NCBI GenBank assembly: GCA_030043155.1
Contig: JASHYE010000505.1
Span: 1 to 8,355 of the forward strand
Source of the DNA: Candidatus Acidiferrales bacterium
GTDB taxonomy: Bacteria; Acidobacteriota; Terriglobia; Acidoferrales; UBA7541
Reading direction: 5' to 3'
DNA: 8,355 nt
The notes beneath the pieces were generated by a model. That model had not been told where the DNA came from, searched no databases, and worked only from the letters and a program-made list of their open reading frames with translations. The position numbers and the translations under genes are program-made. The number at the start of each line of letters is the position of its first letter. Within the stretch, counting starts at the first letter, position 1. Below, piece by piece: positions 1 to 5,646 of this stretch.

Positions 1-403
1 CCAGCACGTTGCAAGAGTTTCCGAGCACAACGCGCTCGCGTCCGCGAAGATTGCCTTGCACTTGTCCACGGACGACAATCTCGGAAGCCTCGATATTCGC
101 GCGAATATTGCCTAATTGCCCAACCGTGAGCCGTGAATCGCCCAGCCGGATGCTGCCTTGCACATCTCCGTCAATCACAAGATCAGCCTTGCCGGTCAAT
201 TCGCCTTTTATGCAAATTCCGCGCGTCAGAATGGCCGCATCTGACCGAGGAGCCTGTGTGAACGCGGATGCAGCAGGCGAGGCGGGAGAGTTTCCGACAC
301 TGGGCTGCGGCACGGGCCGTTGGCCCGCCGGCGCGTAGCCGCTGTCGCGGACACTCGGACTTGCCGGAGAAGATGGCTTCGCTTCAGGCTGTTTCCGCCA
401 CAT
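1..403 (-). CDS. Bactofilin (polymer-forming cytoskeletal protein), 3' end cut off by window edge
   Basis: Bactofilins polymerise without nucleotide into filaments that act as scaffolds for cell-wall enzymes, polarity or morphology; that is family knowledge. Only the first 134 codons are present, and the frame is open to the left edge. Residues 1-55 are a Pro/Ser/Ala-rich linker starting MWRKQPEAK. From about residue 56 the right-handed beta-helix domain begins, with the spaced pattern TRGICIKGELTG (60-71), DLVIDGDVQGSIRL (74-87), LTVGQLGNIRANIEA (92-106) and IVVRGQVQGNLRGRERVVL (109-127), which is the typical bactofilin repeat rhythm. The ATG is supported by GGAGG (409-413, read on the minus strand) with a 5-nt spacer and by a consensus-like promoter upstream. 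It lies downstream of the DUF218 gene on the same strand, but 222 bp and its own promoter suggest separate transcription. The family call is firm; the specific cellular role is unknown. Confidence 0.9.
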   Translation of the reverse strand, partial: MWRKQPEAKPSSPASPSVRDSGYAPAGQRPVPQPSVGNSPASPAASAFTQAPRSDAAILTRGICIKGELTGKADLVIDGDVQGSIRLGDSRLTVGQLGNIRANIEASEIVVRGQVQGNLRGRERVVLGNSCNVL

Positions 404-474
404 GGAGACCTCCAACGCGGTGAGATGGTTGTGTTTCGAACCAATGCCCCACTGACGATGCAAGCGGTTCGAGA

Positions 475-503
475 ACTATAGTACAGAGCCGCGCCCTTGT
501 AAA
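475..503 (-). promoter_or_regulatory. Sigma-70-type promoter for the bactofilin gene
   Basis: On the minus strand, TTTACA (498-503, 5/6 to the -35 consensus) and TATAGT (475-480, 5/6 to the -10 consensus) are separated by exactly 17 bp. Transcription would begin near 468 and give a leader of about 65 nt before the bactofilin ATG at 403. No other sequence in the 404-625 gap matches as well. This is a prediction from sequence only. Confidence 0.6.
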
Positions 504-521
504 CCAAGCAGAAATCCTTGT

Positions 522-543
522 AGTGGTGTCATATTACACCACT
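522..543. repeat. Perfect 8-bp inverted repeat upstream of the bactofilin promoter (candidate operator)
   Basis: AGTGGTGT (522-529) and ACACCACT (536-543) are perfect reverse complements around a 6-bp AT-rich centre. The element sits 18 bp upstream of the -35 box of the bactofilin promoter, a common place for a dimeric transcription factor to bind. It also lies about 80 bp past the stop codon of the DUF218 gene, but it is not followed by a T-run on the minus strand, so an intrinsic terminator is unlikely. I do not recognise the motif as a known operator. Confidence 0.5.
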
Positions 544-625
544 GGCCAAGTTGACGGGGATTGCGAGGAAGGAACATCTAGTCCGGGCGAATCGCCATAG
601 AGATATAACCTCTGAATCATTACTT

Positions 626-1279
626 CTAGTGGCGCACCTCCCAAATCGCTACGAACATTCCTGCGAATTCATGAAAGAACGTTTTGATTCCCATGCGAGT
701 CTTCCACCACGAATCGGGATCATAATCATGGTCGGGCGCGGCGACGACCAGCACATGGACGTCCGCAGGAAAAACGTGTTCGCATAAATAGCGCGTGCGC
801 CGCGTGTGATAGTTCGAGGTAACAATCATTATGCGTTTCCAGCCTTGCTGCTGTACGAATTCGCGAATGCCTCTTAGTTCCTCCAGTGTGTTTGTCGCGT
901 CATGCGCGAAAGGAATCACTGCTTGCTTCGGGACACCTCTCGATTCCAAGTCGTGCTGCATCAAGTCCGCGATGCTAATATAAGGGCGCAGGCGACGGCC
1001 GCTGCCCACGACGCGCGGCGCCCATCCATCATGGTAAAGATCAGCAGCGCGAGCGGCACGATCTGCTGTGAAATTGTCGTCACTCAGAATCACAATCGCG
1101 TCTACGTTCGCGGGGGCATCGGACTTTATCCAGTAATTCCCGGCCACACGGAGAAGCGGTGCGCGCACCAGGTAAATCAGTCCGATCAGAATGACGATGA
1201 TAATGAGAGCAATGAGCTTGGCGATGATCCCGCCGCGTTCGCCGCTTTGTGAACAATGCCAAGCCGCCGAGCTCTTCAT
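626..1279 (-). CDS. DUF218 / YdcF-ElyC family membrane-anchored protein
   Basis: This 217-aa protein belongs to the DUF218 (YdcF/SanA/ElyC) family, whose members are linked to envelope integrity and, for ElyC, to peptidoglycan or lipid-carrier metabolism; the biochemical activity of most members is unknown. Residues about 18-38 form one strongly hydrophobic helix rich in Ile, Leu and Val, so the protein is probably an inner-membrane anchor with the domain outside. The domain starts at VDAIVILSDDN (59-69), followed by RAARAADLYHDG, a GSGR strand end (92-95), HDATNTLEELRG and IVTSNYHTRRTRYL, which match the family's ordered motifs. The usual Gly-rich first loop (LGGG) is replaced by LSDDN. The start overlaps the galT-like stop as ATGA and there is no clear Shine-Dalgarno sequence, so translation is probably coupled. 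The two genes are therefore likely one operon, hinting at work on sugar-linked envelope precursors (inference). Confidence 0.85.
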   Translation of the reverse strand: MKSSAAWHCSQSGERGGIIAKLIALIIIVILIGLIYLVRAPLLRVAGNYWIKSDAPANVDAIVILSDDNFTADRAARAADLYHDGWAPRVVGSGRRLRPYISIADLMQHDLESRGVPKQAVIPFAHDATNTLEELRGIREFVQQQGWKRIMIVTSNYHTRRTRYLCEHVFPADVHVLVVAAPDHDYDPDSWWKTRMGIKTFFHEFAGMFVAIWEVRH

Positions 1280-2253
1280 GAACCGGCGTTTACCTGGCGC
1301 AATTGCTCCGCCGCCTGCTCAGGCCGAAGCCCATTGAAATAAACTTCCTTGATGACGTAGGACTTTTCGCTGGTGGGGACCATGGGAAGAATCTCGATAT
1401 GCCAGTGATAGTCGTCCGCTATGGTCCGCCAAAATTCGCTCAATTCGCCGGTGGCTTGCAACGAATTCGGCGAGGTGTGCACGACCATGTGATAGCCATC
1501 GGAAATGGAGGGGAGCTTACGCAGGAATCGCGCCAGAAGCGCGCCGAGGGAGCGAAAATCCTCCGCGCCAGCCGCCTCGAATTCGTGACTATGATGCCGG
1601 GGCATAATCCAGGTCTCGAATGGGACGCGCGAAGCGTAAGGACAGAACGCCACATATTGCCCTTGCGAATCCACCACTCGTTTCTCCTGTTTTTCTTCCT
1701 GCCGCAGAATGTCGCAGAAAACACAGCGCTCGCGCTCGTGAAACCATTCCCGCGCCGCACGCAACTCATAGAGCACGCGCCGGGGCACAAACGTCGTTGC
1801 GGTAATCTCAGAATGCGAATGCGGCCATTCCTGGCCGGAATTTGAACCGGAATTTTTGAAAACAGTGATGTACTTGAACCGTGGATCGCGCTTCAGATCC
1901 GTTATCCGCCGCGCGCATGCTTCAAGGAACAGGGCAACGTTCTCCGGCGACTCCCAAGCAATGCCGCGCTCATGATTCGGCGTATCCACTACGATCTCAT
2001 GCGCGCCCACTCCGCTCATGCGGTCATAGATTCCCTCCGCGGAACGCCCCGGGTCTCCTTCAATGCGATACAAAGGACGAAAATGCGGAAGAACGCGCAC
2101 CTGCCACGGCCCCTGCGCTGGAAACTGCAGCAATGTCCGCGTATCACCTTCGTTTCCAGGACACAACGGGCAGGGCTGCTGCGGAATTTCGCCCAGCTCT
2201 GACTGTCCGATCACGACCCAGCTTCTCGTGATCGGGTCCTTTCGCAATTCCAT
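1276..2253 (-). CDS. galT: Galactose-1-phosphate uridylyltransferase-like protein (HIT superfamily)
   Basis: GalT moves UMP between UDP-glucose and galactose-1-phosphate through a uridylyl-histidine intermediate (Leloir pathway). Numbering here counts from the ATG at 2253, which gives 325 aa. Visible features are the start MELRKDPITRSWVVI, a CPLC zinc pair (28, 31), HFRPLYRIEG (57-66), GAHEIVVDTPNHE (83-95), NSGSNSGQEW (134-143), the catalytic HxH as PHSHSEI (144-150), a second CxxC (177, 180), and C-terminal PRHHSHEFE and YHWHIEILP. In E. coli GalT the active-site motif is HPHGQ; here it reads HSHSE, so the middle Pro and the conserved Gln are replaced. The nucleophilic His (147) is kept. 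A related nucleotidyl transfer such as an ADP-sugar phosphorylase-type reaction cannot be excluded. A TTG one codon earlier is possible, but GGAG lies 8 nt before the ATG. A promoter sits directly upstream, and the DUF218 gene follows by an ATGA overlap. Confidence 0.85.
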   Translation of the reverse strand: MELRKDPITRSWVVIGQSELGEIPQQPCPLCPGNEGDTRTLLQFPAQGPWQVRVLPHFRPLYRIEGDPGRSAEGIYDRMSGVGAHEIVVDTPNHERGIAWESPENVALFLEACARRITDLKRDPRFKYITVFKNSGSNSGQEWPHSHSEITATTFVPRRVLYELRAAREWFHERERCVFCDILRQEEKQEKRVVDSQGQYVAFCPYASRVPFETWIMPRHHSHEFEAAGAEDFRSLGALLARFLRKLPSISDGYHMVVHTSPNSLQATGELSEFWRTIADDYHWHIEILPMVPTSEKSYVIKEVYFNGLRPEQAAEQLRQVNAGS

Positions 2254-2285
2254 CAAGGAATCTCCGGGGAAAACAATGCTCGAAA

Positions 2286-2314
2286 TTTATACCCCAGCGT
2301 GAATCTTCGGGCAA
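2286..2314 (-). promoter_or_regulatory. Promoter for the galT-like/DUF218 unit
   Basis: On the minus strand TTGCCC (2309-2314, 4/6) and TATAAA (2286-2291, 5/6) are separated by 17 bp. Transcription would start near 2279, leaving a leader of about 25 nt that contains the GGAG ribosome binding site of the galT-like gene. This suggests that the two-gene unit is transcribed independently of the small frame further upstream. Confidence 0.6.
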
Positions 2315-2365
2315 GCCGATGCATTCGATTGTTTTCCGTTGCATTTCGATTTGGGACCAGCGGCG

Positions 2366-2656
2366 CTACCGTTGGCCCGCGGTAATGATTGGCGCGTCCG
2401 GCTTTTCGTGGTTGTAGATGCGTATGATTGCCGCCGCGGCCATGAAGCGAAGTGCGTCTGCTGGGCGGAACACTGGAGTTCCCTTCTCGCTGAGCAATGG
2501 CACCAGACGCGGGATTAGCGCGGGGGGCTGCTTTTGCGTTTCCTGACGCGCATTTGCAGTTGACATATTGAAGAGACAAAGCTCGGAGACAAAAACGAAC
2601 GCGGATGCTGCGAGAAGTCGCGACACCTCTGAATTTCGAATTGGCGGAAACAACAT
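2366..2656 (-). CDS. Possible small secreted protein, hypothetical
   Basis: I do not recognise a family. The frame encodes 96 aa from the ATG at 2656; an in-frame GTG at 2668 is also possible but would sit directly on the GGAGG. GGAGG lies 11 nt before the ATG, which is a long but usable spacing. The N-terminus has Arg residues followed by a hydrophobic stretch (LLAASAFVFV, about 14-23) and then STANA-R near 32-37, which resembles a signal peptide with an AxA-type cleavage site. The remaining 60 residues are Pro-rich at first, then contain an Ala/Ile helix-like segment (RFMAAAAIIRIYN). Codon choice resembles that of neighbouring genes. It lies between the divergent tadA and the galT-like gene. 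A 159-codon frame overlaps the same bases on the same strand but lacks a ribosome binding site, so the coding status is uncertain. Confidence 0.4.
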   Translation of the reverse strand: MLFPPIRNSEVSRLLAASAFVFVSELCLFNMSTANARQETQKQPPALIPRLVPLLSEKGTPVFRPADALRFMAAAAIIRIYNHEKPDAPIITAGQR

Positions 2657-2742
2657 GGAGCGAATCACCTCCGAAACCGGAACAAATGGACGGCATGAAA
2701 TGAGCAGGAGAAGACTTGCGGATGCGCAACACGGAGCTGGCC

Positions 2743-2761
2743 CACTCGAGAGGCGCGAGTG
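2743..2761. repeat. 6-bp inverted repeat just upstream of the tadA -10 box
   Basis: CACTCG (2743-2748) and CGAGTG (2756-2761) are perfect reverse complements around a 7-bp centre. They lie immediately upstream of, and partly in, the place where a -35 box for tadA would be expected. It may be an operator half-site pair, or chance in GC-rich DNA. Confidence 0.25.
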
Positions 2762-2780
2762 TCCGCGAGCGAAATGCTCA

Positions 2781-2789
2781 TGTTATTCT
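2781..2789 (+). promoter_or_regulatory. Extended -10 promoter of tadA, implying a leaderless mRNA
   Basis: TGT followed by TATTCT (2784-2789) fits an extended -10 element (TGnTANNNT). No convincing -35 is present at 16-18 bp spacing, which extended -10 promoters tolerate. The tadA ATG begins only 9 nt after the box, so the transcript would start about at the initiation codon. This agrees with the lack of any Shine-Dalgarno sequence there. Confidence 0.4.
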
Positions 2790-2797
2790 GATGCACA

Positions 2798-3289
2798 ATG
2801 AACGATGCTCGTGCCACCAGCTCTACGACTGAACTCGACGAGAAATTCATGCGCGTTGCGCTTGAAGAAGCGCGCGCTGCCGCCTGCGCCGGCGAAGTGC
2901 CCGTCGGTTGCGTCATTGTTGAGGACAGGGTTCAGGACAGGCATATTCTCGCGCGCGCGGCCAATCGCACAATCGGTGACTGCGACCCAACCGCGCACGC
3001 GGAAATGATCGCATTACGTGCTGCTGCTCACGCGGCGCAAAATCATCGCCTCGGAGGAACCACGCTCTACGTAACCATCGAGCCTTGCGCGATGTGCGCG
3101 GGCGCTATTCTCCAGGCGCGCGTCGATCGCGTCGTTTATGGCGCAGATGACCCTAAAGGAGGCGCGGTGCGTTCCTGTTTCGCTGTGTTCGACCATCCAC
3201 TCGTGAATCACCGCCCAAAGGTCACCTCTGGCGTTCTCGCCGACGAAGCTGGCGCTCTTCTTCGTGAATTCTTCGAAGCCCGTCGATAA
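2798..3289 (+). CDS. tadA: tRNA-specific adenosine-34 deaminase
   Basis: TadA converts adenosine to inosine at the wobble position of tRNA-Arg(ACG), allowing one tRNA to read several codons; it is normally essential and acts in the cytosol as a homodimer. The 163-aa protein carries the zinc-dependent deaminase signature: HAE with H67 and the proton-shuttling E69, and PCAMC with zinc ligands C97 and C100. GEVPVG (32-37), DPTAHAEM and VVYGADDPKGGAVRS are typical TadA stretches and separate it from cytosine or guanine deaminases. The chosen ATG places FMRVALEEARAA at the usual N-terminal helix. There is no ribosome binding site, and a -10-like TATTCT lies 9 nt upstream, suggesting a leaderless message. 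The loop between V41 and N56 is about four residues longer than in E. coli TadA and coincides with a 12-bp in-frame near-duplication (EDRV/QDRH). Confidence 0.93.
   Translation: MNDARATSSTTELDEKFMRVALEEARAAACAGEVPVGCVIVEDRVQDRHILARAANRTIGDCDPTAHAEMIALRAAAHAAQNHRLGGTTLYVTIEPCAMCAGAILQARVDRVVYGADDPKGGAVRSCFAVFDHPLVNHRPKVTSGVLADEAGALLREFFEARR
2922..2941 (+). repeat. Short direct repeat (12-bp period) inside tadA
   Basis: AGGACAGG occurs at 2922-2929 and again at 2934-2941. The 12-bp period is exactly four codons and yields the peptide near-repeat EDRV-QDRH, so the frame is preserved. It lies in a loop that is about four residues longer than the same loop in E. coli TadA. Confidence 0.6.
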
Positions 3290-3328
3290 TCTGTCTCCGC
3301 GGCTGCAAGCCAAGATTGATTTCTGATG

Positions 3329-3358
3329 TTGAACACACTCCCCAAAAGCGAATATACT
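3329..3358 (+). promoter_or_regulatory. Sigma-70-type promoter of the S9 peptidase gene
   Basis: TTGAAC (3329-3334, 4/6) and TATACT (3353-3358, 5/6) are separated by 18 bp. Transcription would start near 3365, giving a leader of about 70 nt before the ATG at 3436. This implies the peptidase gene is transcribed separately from tadA, which ends 146 bp earlier. Confidence 0.5.
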
Positions 3359-3368
3359 TCGCGCCTTA

Positions 3369-3399
3369 CACATTGAAAGGGCACATTGAAACAATTGTT
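3369..3399 (+). repeat. Tandem CACATTGAAA repeats and a 10-bp palindrome in the peptidase leader
   Basis: CACATTGAAA occurs at 3369-3378 and 3382-3391, a 13-bp period, and is followed by the perfect palindrome AACAATTGTT (3390-3399). All lie just downstream of the predicted -10 box and before the ribosome binding site, where a repressor could bind. No known operator is recognised. Confidence 0.35.
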
Positions 3400-3435
3400 C
3401 CGCTGTTGGCTGGGGTGCACAACGGGAGGACTTCC

Positions 3436-5589
3436 ATGAAAAAACAGAAGGACGCAGTGCAAAGTATTTTTGTATTCCTGTCATTCATTCTGGCGATGAC
3501 TCTCGTGCCATTGGCCGCGCGCGCGCAGGATTCATCGTCTCAGTCATCCGCAAACGGGAATCAGCAGCCAGCACCGCTGAGCAAAGAGGGTAAGAAGCTT
3601 TTTGGCACGAGCGCCGCTCTGCGGGTCGCGCGAGTATTCTCGCCGCGCATTTCGCCGGATGGATCCATGGTCGCGTACCTGGTGGCCTCGGTCAAAATGG
3701 ATAAGGACGACCCTGGCAAGTCCATTACTCATCTTTGGGTCGTACCTGCTGCCGGACCCGCCAGCGCAGCGCGCCAGTACACGCGCGGCGATCAAAGTGT
3801 CTCGAACATCGCCTGGTCGCCGGATGGAAAAATGATCGCCTTCACGATGGAAGGCGAAGACGCCAAGGCCGGCCCGCAAGTCTGGTTCATGTACGCGGAT
3901 GGGGGCGAGCCGTGGCAGGTGACGAAGCACAAATCCGGCGTGGGCAGCTTCGAATTCTCTCCGGATGGCAAAACGCTGCTCCTCGTCGCCACCGTTGCTC
4001 CCGACCCCGCGTTTGAGAAGCGCGAGAAACTGAAAGATGATGCCGTGGTCGTGGATCACGATTTCAAAATCGCGCAGCTTTGGACCTGGAACATCGCCAC
4101 GGGCAATGAAATGCAGCTCACGAAGGATGACGCGACCGTCAGCGACCCACAATGGTCACCGGACGGAACGCACATCACGTACACCACGAATCCAACACCG
4201 CTGCTCGACGACATCAGTTTGCAAACCGCGTGGGTGCTCGACATCGCGAGCGGCCAGAAGCGCAAAATCGCAGATACCACCGAATATACACACAGTGCGC
4301 GATGGTCGCCGGATGGAAAATCAATCGCGTATCTCGAGCAGAGCGGCGAAATCAATCAGGCGAATCTTTTCGTCGTGAGCGCCGATGGAGGCCAACCTCG
4401 CAAACTCACCGGCTCGTTTGAACTGAATGCTGCAACGCCAGTGTGGTCTCCCGACGGCAATACGATCTACTTCAGCACCGACAGTCGCGAAACCATGGAA
4501 ATTTTTGCTGCGGATGTAGCGAGTGGCTCCGTTCGGCCGGTGACCGACAAGCCTGCCGTAATTAGTCTCGCCGAAATCAGCAAGAACGGGCAAACCGCTG
4601 TTGGTACCTGGACCGATCCGATGCATCCTGCTGAAGTTTTCCGCTCCGATTTGAGCTTCAGCTCGATTACGCCAATTACAAACCAGAATGCCTGGCTTGC
4701 CGACTATGCTCTCGGCGACACCGAAGTGGTTCGCTGGAAGAGCAGCAAAGATGGCATGGAAATCGATGGCATTGTCACCAAACCGGTCGATTTCGATGGC
4801 TCGCACAAGTATCCGTTCTTGCTGAATCCTCATGGCGGCCCGACCGGTTCGTCACTCCTCGCCTTCAATGCACAGGAACAGATTTTTGCCTCAAACGGCT
4901 ACCTCGTTCTCGAACCGAATTTCCGCGGTTCGTCTGGGCGCGGTGAAAAATTCGCTATGGCCAATCAAAATGACTGGGGCGGCGGCGACTACCGCGACGA
5001 CATGAGCGGCGTCCAAGCCATGATCGACAAGGGATGGGCCGACCCGAACCACATGGGCGCATTCGGATGGTCTTACGGCGGGTTTATGACTTACTGGATC
5101 GACACGCAGACGGACCGCTTCAAGGCAATCTCGCCCGGCGCAGGTTTGCCCGATCTTTATTCCATGTATTCGCAGACGGACATTCACCGGTATCTCACGA
5201 TCTTCTTTGACATGAAATCACCGTGGGACAACTTCCAGGAATATTGGGATCATTCGCCGATGAAGTATATAGAAAACGTCAAAACACCTACGATGATTCT
5301 GCATGGGATCGCCGACACGCGCGTGCCGATTCCTCAGGCCGAAGAATTTTACGAAGCGCTCAAGGAGCGGCACGTTCCCGTGGAATTTGTCAAGTATCCT
5401 CGCGAGAACCACGGATTCATCGAGCCGCGCCATATTCAGGACCGGTGGCAGCGTTATCTCGTTTTCTTCGGCAAATACCTCGACAATCCGCCGGTCACAG
5501 AGGAGAAAGATACCGTCGTTCGCATGGCCAAGGATTTGCCGCAGGGAGGCTCATCTTCAGGTATGCAGGTGGCCGGAGGCCGAGACTAA
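3436..5589 (+). CDS. Secreted S9 family prolyl-oligopeptidase-type peptidase (acylaminoacyl/dipeptidyl peptidase-like)
   Basis: S9 peptidases cut short peptides, often releasing dipeptides or acylated amino acids. The chosen start is the ATG at 3436, with GGAGG 6 nt upstream; it gives 717 aa and places a classical signal peptide at the N-terminus (KKQK, then a hydrophobic core, then AARA-QD near residues 27-32), so the protein is exported. Residues about 60-400 form a beta-propeller with six PD40-type SPDG motifs at 73, 128, 175, 241, 291 and 338. The C-terminal alpha/beta hydrolase domain carries NPHGGPTGS (464-472, oxyanion region), GWSYGG with nucleophile S546, HGIADTRVP with D627, and ENHGF with H659, a complete catalytic triad in the usual order. 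A short tail rich in Gly and Ser follows. It is convergent with the amidohydrolase gene, 57 bp away. The specific substrate cannot be read from the sequence. Confidence 0.92.
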   Translation: MKKQKDAVQSIFVFLSFILAMTLVPLAARAQDSSSQSSANGNQQPAPLSKEGKKLFGTSAALRVARVFSPRISPDGSMVAYLVASVKMDKDDPGKSITHLWVVPAAGPASAARQYTRGDQSVSNIAWSPDGKMIAFTMEGEDAKAGPQVWFMYADGGEPWQVTKHKSGVGSFEFSPDGKTLLLVATVAPDPAFEKREKLKDDAVVVDHDFKIAQLWTWNIATGNEMQLTKDDATVSDPQWSPDGTHITYTTNPTPLLDDISLQTAWVLDIASGQKRKIADTTEYTHSARWSPDGKSIAYLEQSGEINQANLFVVSADGGQPRKLTGSFELNAATPVWSPDGNTIYFSTDSRETMEIFAADVASGSVRPVTDKPAVISLAEISKNGQTAVGTWTDPMHPAEVFRSDLSFSSITPITNQNAWLADYALGDTEVVRWKSSKDGMEIDGIVTKPVDFDGSHKYPFLLNPHGGPTGSSLLAFNAQEQIFASNGYLVLEPNFRGSSGRGEKFAMANQNDWGGGDYRDDMSGVQAMIDKGWADPNHMGAFGWSYGGFMTYWIDTQTDRFKAISPGAGLPDLYSMYSQTDIHRYLTIFFDMKSPWDNFQEYWDHSPMKYIENVKTPTMILHGIADTRVPIPQAEEFYEALKERHVPVEFVKYPRENHGFIEPRHIQDRWQRYLVFFGKYLDNPPVTEEKDTVVRMAKDLPQGGSSSGMQVAGGRD

Positions 5590-5646
5590 AGGCGGTTGAG
5601 CGTGGACGACGGTTCTGCGGTAACGGAAGTAGCAGTCATCGAGACG
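5590..5646. other. Convergent intergenic gap
   Basis: The 57 bp lie between the stop codons of the S9 peptidase (plus) and the amidohydrolase (minus). I see no GC-rich stem followed by a T-run on either strand, so no intrinsic terminator can be assigned here. Confidence 0.5.

Noticed and set aside
226..507. 93-codon frame on the minus strand overlapping the bactofilin start
   Set aside because: It reads the same bases in another frame and gives a low-complexity Arg/Ser-rich peptide; the bactofilin frame has family motifs, a promoter and a ribosome binding site.
522..543. Hairpin considered as intrinsic terminator of the DUF218 gene
   Set aside because: There is no T-run after the stem on the minus strand and it is about 80 bp past the stop codon.
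1303..1845. 180-codon frame on the plus strand antisense to the galT-like gene
   Set aside because: It is antisense to a frame with clear catalytic motifs; the peptide has no recognisable domain and there is no ribosome binding site.
2253..2732. 159-codon minus-strand frame across the galT-like upstream region
   Set aside because: It starts with TTG, has no ribosome binding site, runs through the galT promoter and gives a basic, low-complexity peptide; the overlapping 2366-2656 frame is more protein-like.
3316..3435. 40-residue N-terminal extension of the S9 peptidase
   Set aside because: It would bury the signal peptide and overlaps the predicted promoter; the ATG at 3436 has GGAGG at ideal spacing and starts a classical signal sequence.
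4321..4833. 170-codon frame antisense to the S9 peptidase
   Set aside because: Long antisense open frames are common in GC-biased coding DNA; it has no domain features and no promoter.
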